Counted from the first letter of the stretch, positions 51,094 to 63,720 are shown. The stretch: DNA of 64,000 bases from Argopecten irradians (GCF_041381155.1 NC_091143.1:40502996-40566995); one strand, 5' to 3'. Translations and numbers: made by a program. The notes: a model not told the origin generated them from the sequence alone.

Positions 51094-54000
51094 GGTACCC
51101 CAATATATCATAGGGTCATCTGGTTCTAATGTTAAAAAAGTCAAAAATGTTCATTATGCTCTCTTACTCTTCGTTCTCATTTTCATCATTCTCGTCATCG
51201 TCATCCTTATTGTCATCAGTCGAAAACCCATTCAGGTCAGTTAAAGATGTACCACTTAGTCATCAATACTCATTTGTCTACGAAGAAATTAGTTTAAATC
51301 TTTTAAAACCTTTATCTGTATTCAGATTGCATAACTGAAACCGCAAGATTTCTGTAGATTGTCTTTATTATGTTTGATGGATGGCATGGAAGAGACTACT
51401 TTAGGCCTACCATGCTGTTCAATCTTCAAGCTAGGCAGCTGACCACCCATATTGTTCGCTGTATGCATTGAAAATGGTCTAAAGATTTTATCTATGTAAG
51501 GATAAATTTCAATTTCGTAGTCTTTATATTCCATTGGGCGAAACCTACCTTTAATATATAATCTACCTACTTGTGTATAAATGAACATAATATTTATGTT
51601 TATTTACAATAAAATGTTTTAAAATGAAATATGTTGGAGAGACACAATATAATGTTGTGTTTACTGTTAATATGTTTTGATGAAAATTGTACTATACCGG
51701 ATTTGAGATTGCTAAAATAGGTTTTGCCTGATGCCAAATTTTTTTAGCAATTTAAAATTTGTTGAATTTTGAATAATTTTTAGCTTTAAGCCTAAATTTA
51801 ACTTTTAAATATTCGATGACGTACCTGAGGCTAACAGTGCTCTGCATGGTTCGCTGACAGAATTTTCTTTAGCGTAAACGTATAATTTTAATAATAGTAA
51901 TGCAACTGAGCAAGTATTGTCCCTACGGTATATCATTAACATCACATGCGATCGTTATTGTGACGTTTTGATGTGCATTTTAAACTTTCCTAATCCTTTT
52001 TCATTGTAGCATGAAGATTCCCAACTGCCCGGACTAGCTTGCCATTGATTACAATTCCAGAACATTATGAGAACATTATGCTAGTTGGAAACCTGACACA
52101 TAAAGCTTAGAAGCATAATCTCAACGATGCCAAATGAAACTACGTAGCTGTCTTAACTAGGAAATATATTTCATAATATTTGAAATAATCAGTGAATTGT
52201 AAATAAGGGGTATACATCACTAGTTTACAAAGTTTACATTTGTGTCCCTTCAGAACAAAACAAAATATTCTGCATGAAAATTCTATGAGATCATCTGTAC
52301 ATTTGTATTTTCCACCCTTGGGTTCAATAATATTGAAAGGGTTAAAGGTCAAAACTTTCAAAAATGTCTCAAGACCTTCTGACATTTGGCTTAAGGCTGC
52401 AACTAGTAAGTTTAATGTCTTGTTATGAATGTAAAAAAAAACTTTTGTAAATGGTATGTGAACCCAGAATATACGTTGTTAATATGAAATAGCGAGAAAT
52501 TAGAAATTATACCAGATAGGCCCTCAATAAAGCAAAAGTAATGATTTCATTTTTCCATTTCCTGTATTTAGTATCTGTGTGTCTTTTATTTGGATTTTCA
52601 CAAAACTAACAAGAATATTACATTCGTCATATAATATTAAAAAATATTGTCTATTTGATGAATTTTCGTTGAATACTTATGTGTTCAAGAACGTTCTCAA
52701 TAAGCATGTATCCCCTTATCTTCTTTCATAAAATATGTTAATAGTTCCTTACTACTCGAAACTATGTTATACAGTAGGTATTTAACGTGGCATCCCTAAA
52801 GCCACTTTTAAACTCTCTTATTTCTTAGACTGGAACAATTCATTATAGGATTTCAGGGATGAAATTTTATATTTTGTACCGAAAAGTAAGGTTTGAATGT
52901 GTTTGTTGACAATTTGCGGCACCTCATATCTATATATGATTATGATGGTAATGAGAAACCCATGTACCTGTCAAGTGACACTGATGTATATATCCGCCTG
53001 TTCACATAATTGCATTGTTATTGTAGCTTCTGCTCTTGAACTGACAAGTAAGTATAACACAATTACAACTTGTACACAACCCTCTTAAAAGTCTAAATTG
53101 ATTTGTTGGTTGTTGCACAGCATCCAAGAGGTATCGAGAAGTTAACATAAATCTTTACATAAACATTCAAAACAAAGGGAGATTACTCGGATGAACATGT
53201 TAACATCAAATTAAAGCTATCGTACATTGATCAAAGGTTTGCTATATAACTTGTGTATATAATGATCTTGATAAGTGCATAACTACTTCTCAACACGGTC
53301 ACCAACTCATTTATCGTAGTTTTATAATACATATAAATAGTAACGAATAAAAACTAAAGTTCAACATAAACCTGCCTTAGAGAATTTAAAGGTTTCCACT
53401 GGAGTGAAGGCGTCAGATCAAGTCTCCACATTTGTTTGCTAAATAAGAGTATATCAAAGTATATCACAACAACAATTCACATATTTTAGTCAGTACTTTT
53501 TTATTTAATATAAAAAAAATAAAAAAAATAACAAATGTAAAGTTCAACATGACAATGTATACAAGTGTAAAACATTTAAATAGTTAAGCGTTGATTTATG
53601 TGTTTGAACCATGTACGGCATTTCATGCCTCATCAATGGTAATGAAAGGAATCAGCAAGGCATGTAATAAATAATACAATTTGTTTTAAATTAATTGTGA
53701 CAAGCAGTTCTGAATACAGACGTATTCTATGAAGAAAATGTTCAATAATTTGTATCATAAACCAATGATAATAACGATGATTATAATGATAAATTAAGAT
53801 TCTGTCCAATTTATAAATCAATAGTTCATGTCAGTCCTGGTGGCGGCGTATTTGCTTTACATATATAAAAGCAAGTTTCATTTCACATCGAGTTAATCAT
53901 CCGGCGTTTAGCTGTTATGTAACCATATGATGCAAGTCGTCAATGGACTCTTTCCAAAACACTGTTTTCATAAAGTTCCAATCTAATGGCACGCTTAATA

Positions 54001-54137
54001 ATAACCTTCCTTTAAGAGACACATCATTTTCAAAGCATCATGTTATATCATCGACTTCATGTTACTCAATTTACTTTTAAAAAGAAGGTCAATGTCGAAG
54101 GTGAGTAAAACCGCATTCCGATGTCAATTTCCACTAT

Positions 54138-54143
54138 TTTATT
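54138..54143 (-). terminator. Candidate polyadenylation signal of gene C
   Basis: AATAAA on the minus strand lies about 115 nt after the proposed gene C stop codon. Another lies at 53505-53500. Confidence 0.35.
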
Positions 54144-54258
54144 CCATCCTGCCGGCCGGATGACCGATATATTTCAGTACTTTCGTTTTTACCACTCAAA
54201 GACGATGTCCAATTCTCTCTGGCACTTCTCATTTCTCCGTCCGTTGTGTCTGATCGTG

Positions 54259-56642
54259 TCATTCGTAGTCAGGTAAAATTGACATTTCTGAAAAGAGAAA
54301 GATGACCATGAATTAATTTTCTACAGGAGAAATACATTTTGTGCAATTTAGCAAATGAAATTTTGATCTTTTTGAGTGTTAAATTGATTGATTTTTTTTT
54401 TCAATGCATCCTTTTAATTTTACTTTTACGGAAGACTTTTTCATTTGTTTTTCTTTATTACTTTCTATGCAAGCAAACATACATATACATATCAAAATAA
54501 TCTGTATTTGAACATTGAACACTGATTGTGACGTCATGTGCTTATTAGTGTAATGTGAATTTTTTCACAAAAGTCGACATGAATTTCGCTCACAAAATGA
54601 ATATATTATTCTGTAACATGCAAAGACGAAATACATCTCAGTTGAATGTTTATCAGCAAATATTAAAGTGCTAACCTTGACAGAACAACTCGGAGTATTC
54701 CTCAGCGACGGAGTCCAGGTCAGTGTATGAAGAAACCATCATCAGATGATCCTCTGGAGGATTGGAACAGATAGCGCCCAATATTTCTTCATCCACCTCA
54801 CCAACACCAACAACATACACCTTAATTCCCATGGCCTTAGCTATTTCGGATTGTACAATAAGCTGGTCGAATTTCTCTACGGTGTCGTCCACAAAAAGAA
54901 CGGTTATTTTCCTTGCGTTTTCGCGTCCTCCCCTTGCGACTGTGTAACTATATCTATGCAGCTCTTCCACGATGTTGTCCAGACCACGAATATTCTTGTT
55001 TCGGACAGCGCTGGACATCTCTTCCTTGTTAGTGTACTGATTAAGATCAATTCTATTGTTTTCACAATGTCCAGATAACATCCCTGCTCTGATCATTCCT
55101 TCGGCCATGTTTCCGAATTTCCCCACGACATCACTTATGAAGTTGTGTGCGTGTCTCACGTTCTTCGTTCCCATTGAAGCTGAGTCATAAGCGAACATCA
55201 CATCGGTCTCCATTTCCGCACTACAGTAAGCTTGGTATTTGGGAACTGACAGTAAAGAAGATGAATTTAAAATACATGCTTATTTCATCTGTCTTAAGTA
55301 TAATTAGAAAATCTTAAACATTCAATTTCATTTAAATAATCAACAATTACATAACTTTGTAACACAATCTGGTATTGACTTAGTCAAAATATAAAATAGT
55401 TTTAAGACTGAAGATATTTTTACCCTAAAGTTTGCGGTCGGGTTCTTTTATGTTATACAGTGTGGACATTATTATAATTAACATTTCCTCACCTCTACAG
55501 ACTTTCATCGCAAGTTTTTCCTTGATAGTCTCCAATAAGGTGAAATTTGCAACTTTAGAAACAAATTCATCACTGGGTTCGCTGCCAATCGCTTGAAGTT
55601 CCTCCATGTTGGGCCCCTTTCCGATCCCAATGGCAAACACGTACACCCCTTGTTCCTTGAGGAGTCTGGCCTGCCTCATGGTCCTCTGTGTGTTTCTGGA
55701 GGCCCCGTCGGTGAGGACCACAGCGACATGGGCAACACCTTGCCTTGCATTATGCTCGAACTCTCTCCTCACGTGTCCTAATGCTCGACCAGTGAAGGTG
55801 GCGCCCAACATATGCGGGATCCTTTTTATTCTGTTTTGTAGGTCTTCAACGTTATCGAAGTCTCCAAATGATATTTGTGACCTGTACAGGTGGGAAAATA
55901 TCCCAACACCGATTCTGGTTCTGGTCTGTGAGATTGGGAAGGTGGCGACGATATCCTGAAGGAATTTGAGCTGTTGTCTGTAATGAACGATCCATATGCT
56001 TGATGAACTGTCTAGCAGAAAGAATATGTCTGCGGGCTTTCCATGACAAACTGAAAAACAAATTGATATAAATGAAATAATATAAATAAGTTAATTCCAT
56101 CAAATTAATTAATATTCTTCAAAAAGCTTTCTGTGTGCTTAATATTTTTTATGTTAATGAGTCTCATAGATTTAAAATAATTTCCAAATTGAGCAAAGAT
56201 AATGATAAAACTGAACATTTGTGTGTTTATGTAGAATTCTTTACTCTAATTAAGTTCCAATCTTACATTTTACAACGTCAAGTGGTTCCTCTGTTGTAGT
56301 AAATGGGGCAGCAAAGGCCACAGAAATCTACAAAATAACAGAAATATTTACAAAATGTGATAAATATATGACAAAAATCAATTAAGTAGAAAATACATTA
56401 TTTTTTGTCGCCACATATTCTTTTCCTAAGATTATGACGTTTATAGAGCAAATAAGAAAGTGATATGCAACAATATACAAAGATATAATTCAGATATCAG
56501 GACGATGCATAGTTTTTTTTCGATCGCTCTAGAATGAATTAAAACATTCTTGAATTAAAGCATTTATACCATTATTAAAATAGAGATTATTTATCCACAA
56601 AATTACACTTACCAGTGATAAAATGAAAGTAGGAATAAACAT
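54259..56642 (-). CDS. Gene C: secreted two-VWA-domain matrix protein, PTMP1-like (5 exons, 415 aa)
   Basis: Exons (minus): 56642-56613, 56327-56267, 56050-55493, 55245-54676, 54287-54259; all have GT/AG borders and join to 1248 nt ending in TGA. Exons 2 and 3 have exactly the lengths of gene B (61 and 558 nt). The signal peptide MFIPTFILSLISVAFA is probably cut before APFTTTEE, matching the FAAP site of gene B. VWA domain 1 (about 32-215) has a full MIDAS: DSSSS (44-48), TFTG and LTDG, plus one sequon (NFT). VWA domain 2 (about 224-405) has YDSASMG and a VDD in place of LTDG, so a degenerate MIDAS, and one extra cysteine (ICSNPPED). The tail is only nine residues, EMSILPDYE. By eye gene C is closer to B than to A. 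The function is taken from the PTMP1 resemblance (byssal collagen-binding matrix) and is inference. The last 29-nt exon is the weakest part: an open frame and a good pyrimidine tract support it, but a different last exon is possible. Confidence 0.85.
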
Positions 56643-56788
56643 TTTCGCTGTGACTTTCGGTATAATGACAATGAAATATAAAGGAATTCCGATGACAGTG
56701 TATGTCAAACTCGGTGTGCAGTGCTAAATGTCAGATATGCTGATAGTTGAGTCTAGCTCTGATGTGAGGAAAATTAGATTCGAGGATA

Positions 56789-56796
56789 CTTATATA
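56789..56796 (-). promoter_or_regulatory. Candidate TATA box of gene C
   Basis: TATATAAG on the minus strand, within ACAGGTATATAAGT, lies about 150 nt before the start codon. The 14-nt context differs from the gene B element by one base, which supports both as core promoters. Confidence 0.6.
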
Positions 56797-59700
56797 CCTG
56801 TAGACCGACAACGAGGTCTAAATGAGTAATATGGGATGGGATATGAATAGATGAACAATATTCCATATCTATAAATACAACAAATATTCGAAAATCGCGA
56901 CCAAAAGATTTATTCTTGCATTCCGGAAGTGAGTGCCAAATAAGGCAATGTCAAAGTTCAAACACGCCTTCTTGTTTACGAAACGCGTGGATACGCATGC
57001 AGTGTTGGGTTTGCGTGGTACGCTTCAGTCCATATTAGGATCGCGTTCGGGTCAGCTATCATGCGTGAACTGTTGATTTACATATGCAAGAAGAATTTTA
57101 CGTCAGAATTAAGTCGGAAATGAGCACGCGATTGCATTTTTACGGTCTCGGTCGGAAACGACAGTACTTGAGATATGAAATGCTCGTGAAGCAGTGACCC
57201 ACTTTTACAACAATGTTTTTCTTCATGTGGTTGATGTCTCGTCTGTCCTACCGCCTCTTTCCCGCACATCAAAGGACATCCAATGTCCAAGGGAAATCAA
57301 AATATGTGAACCATATCTTTATTAAGATTTAAACAATAAAGGTTTGTGTGAAATTTTCGATTAATTAAAAGAGTCATTGTTGTTATATTTAGACGCAGTA
57401 AGTCTATACTGAATAACACACATACATGTACTGTATGATTCGGCCACAGGAATCCCCAACCATCTTGAAACAATTGGCTTTGAGCTGTTGTGTAATTATT
57501 AACTTGCAATGTCACATGCTGTTTCTCCATCTAAACGAGCCAAATCGTGTCTTCTAAACTTGATTAGCTAATTATATAACCAGACAAACAAACATGTCAG
57601 TGTGTTTCTTTTATAATGGAAGGCTATATACCAAGCGTGTAAAAAACACTTCCCATACTTATTATATATATAAGCAGACACATTTTGCTTAATACCAGAC
57701 GAAATTAATCCACAACAGTCATTAGGTAAGGAATTTTGGTCATTACCTTAAATGTTTAAACGATTCTTATTGATGCAATATACTTGTCAAATTCACAAGG
57801 GAACGAAATTGATATTAAACGTCAATATCAAAGTTAACGCATTTAAACAATTACAAATCCATCTCTCCGATGCATTATTTACTATTTACCTGTATGCTAA
57901 TGAGTTTGATCAGGTAAGTCGCCAACTGACATCAATAATGACAATTTGTATTACGTTATTGCATGTTTCATGTATATGTAACCCTTAAAGTATGTTCATA
58001 AATGTGGTTGAACAGATAATAACTTTAATGCTCCTTCAGTTTTTATTTCATTTCATTTTATTTCCATATGTCTGATTACGTTCAAAAGACGGGAAATGTT
58101 CCAATTAATAGAAATGTGAGTTTGTCTAGTATGTGTATATATATATAACAGAGTCAATGAAGACATGTATTTCTTTGTATTTTCATAAGGTTTTCTTTTA
58201 TGTTTTCACATATGAAGCTGTATGTTCAAAAGTAAATTGTGATGTGTTTTATTTTTAATTATGGTTGACATCATTTACAATTATACCTGTGATAAACGGC
58301 CAGACATATTGATGGCATTTGAGTCTTTTTAATTAATACAACACACTAAATGAAATTGCTTACTTGTGTAAATTATTAATGGAAAACCGTCAATCATTAA
58401 TAACGCATAACTCATCTTTATGGAATTTGTGACGACGCCGGAAATACTTATTGCTTTGTCTCATAATACGAATACAAAATTTACATTAAAACAACAGAAG
58501 CAAGATCATAAGTGGAAAACTATATCTATCTTTCTGCTTCATCAGTAGTTAAGGTTTATTTGTATGATAATTATTCATAACATATCGCTTTCTTCCTTTG
58601 CCATGCAGTTAATACGCTTAAACGACCGCTATTTTATGGCTATAAAGGTATAGAAGCAAACCACTTTTAAATGGATGGTACATTATTATTTTTTTTTAAT
58701 TTGTTAAAGTATCTTCAGTATTTTTTCCCTTTTTTCTTCTATTTTGTAGGTTATTTTTACCGTCTCGACAGTGTGAAATGCCAGGCTCGTTAACAGTTAT
58801 TTAGTATGCAATTCCTATTAATTGACTTGCCCTAGATATGTGGGCTGCCAAAACAATGATAACCAAACAAAAACATTCCCATTGTGTCATATACAAATGC
58901 ATATGGCTACCTGCCATTGTTTGCATCTGTAATTTATCATAAGGGTTTAAAGGTCAGAATCAATTCACCTAGTAACATGCCTCCATTTACAATGTACATT
59001 TTCATCGCTGTGGTTTTTCTGGGAACGTAGAAACGGGTCATTTAGGAGCTAATGTTTAAAACACCTTTTCTTGGATCTTCCGGATTCGAAGGGAACCCAT
59101 AAACATTTTAAAATCATGTGTCCGGGTTATGTTCACAATTTACGACGAAAAACTTTAACCTAGTTCAGAAACTATCCCAGTTAAACCTATTAAACATTTT
59201 CACGGAATTTGCCTTTCGAGGAAGAAAATGATGTAGTTCACAATACTACTTTTAAAATAGTTCAATGTACTTGTCTAAAAATAAATTTATATGTCTTCGC
59301 AGCATATTTGCATACAATACATTGAAACTAAGAACTAAATCAGATACACACCATATACACCGTGTAAAACAAAATCCTATATAAGGGAGTTCACTAGGCC
59401 AATAAGATAAATATATTCTTACTATTTGTGTATAACACACATTTCTTCTCCCTTACACCACATTGTTGTTGAATCATAAGGTTATTGATACGGGCGTTAT
59501 AAATAGCTACTTGATACACAAGAACGATATATAAAATTATATAACATGTATTTATTCCCGAATCTATTAATAAGTTATCCAACACAATCGTACATGACGC
59601 CATCAATGACCTGATAAAACAGGAATGTTTTACACATCCACGCCCGAGCACATCCTTTCTGTCGATGTTTGCTGATTTGGTGGATAATTCTGTTTACTAT

Positions 59701-60656
59701 AAGACGTATCATGTTTACTATAGAACCCCTATTTCGCGCGTGAATCACACACCAACAGCGCGGCGTGTGCGGCAAGCTATTTATAGAATTCGCTGTCTAC
59801 ACCCCATTCCAGCCCTTCCCCCATAGACCCGTGACATCAACACTGAAGCTTGTTTTATATCGGCTTCGAGGATGACCACATGTCCAAAATTCCTGGCGAA
59901 GGAGTAATTGAAAACGTCTTTTAATTTGGAAAACCTGTTTATGAAAAAATATATAAGCTACCATTACTAGGCGTGTTGTGTTTCAAAGCTGTCAATGTCC
60001 ATGCATGTCACAGTCAAAAGATTTGTAAAAGATATACTCGGATGTTTAGTGAAGTAAACCAAATGAACTCCATTGCGAAGGAGTGGGCGCATCGGTGGAA
60101 TTCCAGTTCCTAGCTATTCAGGAATGAAATTAAATTGAAAAATGACATTTCATGATAATTTTGTAATTTTTGATTTATTCATTAAATTTGTGAGAGGTTT
60201 GCGGTTTAGCCGATATCCTTTTCTAATATATTAAGAATGCAAGACAATTGTCTAATGGGGAATGTTGACAGTTTTGATATGCCAAATGAAAAAATGCATG
60301 CATGCCACATCGTGATATGTTCTTTTCCAATGATTTCATGAAGGTAAATAAATTTGCTAAATTTATTAAAGGTAACATCAACTTCTTATAAAAAACAAAA
60401 ATGCAAAAAGCATGGTTGTATCTTAATCCGGCCATTGTTAAATCGAACAAAATTTGAAAGCCATTTTAAAGTCTATGACAGTGGTACATAAACGACAAAA
60501 AAAATCGAAGCAAGTCATTTATTCAACAAGTCTTTAGAAGTATGTATCGGGCATTGGCATCAATGGTATAAAATAGATAAGTATAGGAATCATCAAAATT
60601 GATATACAAATCTGTCAATAAAGACCACCCAAGGGACCAGGGGAAAATGGTCTTTA
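56797..60656. other. Gene-free stretch upstream of gene C
   Basis: No gene, RNA or ordered repeat is seen. The short frames are isolated and unrecognised. Confidence 0.55.
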
Positions 60657-61855
60657 TAGCCAAGTGATCAATAAACATATGATTTTGTGTTGAAATCGAC
60701 CATTAGGGACTCAAAGAAAGTTGTCTAATTAAACAGGTCGTTCTTATAGCCAAGTGGTCTTTATACACATGTCATATTGATTTGAAATTGACCATTAGGG
60801 ACTCAAAGAAAGTTGTCTGATTAAACAGATGGTCTTTATATAGAGATGGTCGCTAAGGCAAGTTTAACTTGAACAGTATGCTTAGATTGATAACAAAGTT
60901 CCTAACTCAAGTGGTCTTTATACACATGTCATATTGATTTGAAATTGACCATTAGGGACTCAAAGAAAGTTGTCTAATTAAACAGGTCGTTCTTATAGCC
61001 AAGTGGTCTTTATACACATGTCATATTGATTTGAAATTGACCATTAGGGACTCAAAGAAAGTTGTCTAATTAAACAGGTCGTTCTTATAGCCAAGTGGTC
61101 TTTATACACATGTCATATTGTTTTGAAATTGACCATTAGGGACTCAAAGAAAGTTGTCTAATTAAACAGGTCGTTCTTATAGCCAAGTGGTCTTTATAAA
61201 CATGTCATATTGTTTTGAAATTGACCATTAGGGACTCAAAGAAAGTTGTCTAATTAAACAGGTCGTTCTTATAGCCAAGTGGTCTTTATACACATGTCAT
61301 ATTGATTTGAAATTGACCATTAGGGACTCAAAGAAAGTTGTCTAATTAAACAGGTCGTTCTTATAGCCAAGTGGTCTTTATACACATGTCATATTGATTT
61401 GAAATCGACCATTAGGGACTCAAAGAAAGTTGTCTAATTAAACAGGTCGTTCTTATAGCCAAGTGGTCTTTATACACATGTCATATTGATTTGAAATTGA
61501 CCATTAGGGACTCAAAGAAAGTTGTCTAATTAAACAGGTCGTTCTTATAGCCAAGTGGTCTTTATACACATGTCATATTGATTTGAAATTGACCATTAGG
61601 GACTCAAAGAAAGTTGTCTGATTAAACAGATGGTCTTTATATAGAGATGGTCGCTAAGGCAAGTTTAACTTGAACAGTATGCTTAGATTGATAACAAATT
61701 GTTCAGTTCCTAACTCAAGTGGTCTTTATAAACATATCATATTGTTTTGAAATTGACCATTAGGGACTCAAAGAAAGTTGTCTAATTAAACAGGTCGTTC
61801 TTATAGCCAAGTGGTCTTTAGAAACATGTAATATTTTTGAAATTTGAAAATACAT
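60657..61855 (+). repeat. Minisatellite, 92-bp unit, about 11 copies with higher-order blocks
   Basis: The unit starts AAGTGGTCTTTATACACATG and includes GACCATTAGGGACTCAAAG and GTCTAATTAAACAGGTCG. Starts fall at 60662, 60752, 60909, 61001, 61093, 61185, 61277, 61369, 61461, 61553, 61717 and 61809, mostly 92 bp apart and nearly identical. After the second and tenth units a longer variant follows with TATATAGAGATGGTCGCTAAG and AACTTGAACAGTATGC, so an eight-unit block is flanked by the same spacer. A lone variant of that spacer lies at 62150-62278. Confidence 0.9.
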
Positions 61856-62149
61856 TGATATGGTTATAAGTTATTCTGTTATAGTTGTTAAATTCTAATT
61901 TGTTTATATATCCATTAATCATAAATAGACTATGAAAGATTGAGTGAAAGTAATGTTTTTGTTTTTGTTATAAATGTCTATGTTTATGGTATGAAGGTAA
62001 GAGATGTGGTGAATGAGAGCCCTCCTGTGTGGGGACATTTGTTTATATTTTTGAAGGCTGACACCAAGGCCCCAACCTTGGTAGCCTTCAGATGTATAAC
62101 ATGTCTGGGGTATTAAATGTTTTCGTGTTAAATTTTTTTTTTAATTCAC

Positions 62150-62278
62150 CATTAGGGACACAAAGAAAGTGGTCTAATTAAACAGGTGGTCTTTATATAG
62201 AAGTGGTCGCTAAGGCAGGTTTAGCTTGTACTGTATGCTAAGGTTGATTACCAATTGTTCAGTTCCTAACTCAAGTAC
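62150..62278 (+). repeat. Detached diverged copy of the 92-bp minisatellite variant
   Basis: CACCATTAGGGACACAAAGA, GGTGGTCTTTATATAGAAGT and GTCGCTAAGGCAGGTTTAGC match the long variant within the array at 60.8 and 61.6 kb. About 300 bp of unrelated sequence separates it from the array. Confidence 0.75.
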
Positions 62279-62289
62279 AAATCATTTCT

Positions 62290-62515
62290 GTTAATAAACT
62301 TTCTTTCGCTTGCGATTTATTTTCGCGAATTTCGCGATCAAGGTAAATTCGCGAAAGTTTCTCTCCGCGAAATAATATCTTATACCATTCTTGCATTATA
62401 AGATTCAAAGATACCTCAACTTAATTTTAAATCCGCGAAACTTAATCGCCGCGAAAGTGTTATAAAAGGAAAATAGCGAAAATCAGTAGCCTCAAAAGAA
62501 ACTTGGTTTACAGTA
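62290..62515. repeat. TTTCGCG-rich dispersed repeat ending GGTTTACAGTAA
   Basis: Paired motifs such as TTTTCGCGAATTTCGCG, TCCGCGAAAT and CGCCGCGAAAG end at TTGGTTTACAGTAACT. A similar piece (62840-62945) ends GCTTACAGTAAGC. See also 35360-35700 and 47525-47700. Confidence 0.5.
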
Positions 62516-62549
62516 ACTAATTTTGGCGACAACTTATTTTTGCAATTTC

Positions 62550-62796
62550 GAACCTAGGGAGTTGATTTCGTACCTAGGTACTTATTAGCGTCGATTTCGT
62601 TCCTAGGGAGTTATTCGCCTCGATTTTGTATCTAGGGAGTTATTTGTGTCGACTTCGTACCTACGGGGTTATTCGTGTCGATTTCGTACCTAGGGAGTTA
62701 TTCATGTCGATTTCGTACCTGGGAAGTTATTCGTGTCGATTTCGTACCTGGGAGTTATTCGTGTCGATTTCGTACCTAGGGTATTCGTGTCGATGT
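62550..62796 (+). repeat. Minisatellite, ~29-bp unit, about 8 copies
   Basis: The unit is TTCGTACCTAGGGAGTTATT followed by CGTGTCGAT, repeated with substitutions and small deletions; the last units are shortened. The open frame of 62626-62838 is a by-product of this array. Confidence 0.9.
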
Positions 62797-62945
62797 TATT
62801 ACACGATTTACACTCATATGATACTACTGTACCATTGAGGTTACCAATTTCGCGGTGTTTAATTTTCGCTTTATCTATATATAGGTAATCACACACAAAT
62901 TGTGAAAATAAATCGCACGCTAAAGCAAGTTTGCTTACAGTAAGC

Positions 62946-63720
62946 GGCAATCACGGTGCAATAACTTCCATCTTTTCCGACACTTGTCACAGGATGTGAT
63001 CCTTAGAACCTGTCACAAACGTACTTGTGTAAAACATCGAGCAATATATGTGTTTTGTAAGGTCTATCGGAAAAGACTTTTTCAATCGGCAGCACATCGG
63101 CACAGCACGCCTCAAGTAGGTATTTGTCTACTGTGATTAATGTATCAGGAATGATGTTTACCTCTACACACTGCTTCTTCGTTACGAGAGGAACTTTTTC
63201 TGGCTACCAATTGGTCGTAAAGTTGGAAATGTTCATCTTGTTTTGTTTTTGTGATCTCATAGTGGGTGTTGCTTTGATTTTTTATATCAAATTCATAAAC
63301 AAGAAAAACAAATGTGATGTGTCTTGGTCTTATAAGGATTTGGAAGATCCCAGTTGTGTGCTATGATAAGGCTACTTCGTCTAATAGTACTTCTTTTCAC
63401 GTCTGTATGCCTTGATTTAATTAATTTGAAATAGATCACAGATGTGTGATTCAGGTTCACGTTCTCCAGGAATTTAATTTCAAAAATAAATTATATTGAA
63501 CGCTCTCCAAATTCTAGAAACTGCTGTCTTCCAAATTCTCCATTGAGTGTAAATCAACTTGGTTTTTTTAATTCAAAACAAAATTACCCTTCAATATGGT
63601 TTGGTAAATATTTTATTTTGTTTTATATTAACTTTCACACACAATCAATGAAAATGTAAATGTTTGCGTGTCATACACTTGTTTACACAAGTGTTAATCA
63701 ATCTTGACACGTGACAAATT
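62946..63720. other. Gene-free stretch with one unrecognised 80-codon frame
   Basis: The frame at 63124-63366 has a hydrophobic middle (FILFCFCDLIVGVALIFYI) and a lysine-rich end. It has no family resemblance, and I found no supporting splice or promoter context, so I do not call it a gene. Confidence 0.5.

Larger units (their letters stand above)
46736..54137. other. Gene-free stretch between convergent genes B and C
   Basis: Apart from the repeats listed it holds no coding frame longer than about 90 codons and no recognisable domain. I saw no fourth VWA gene or remnant here. Confidence 0.55.

Noticed and set aside
60657..61855. CRISPR-like regular spacing
   Set aside because: The whole 92-bp unit repeats with no unique spacers, and the host is eukaryotic; it is a minisatellite.
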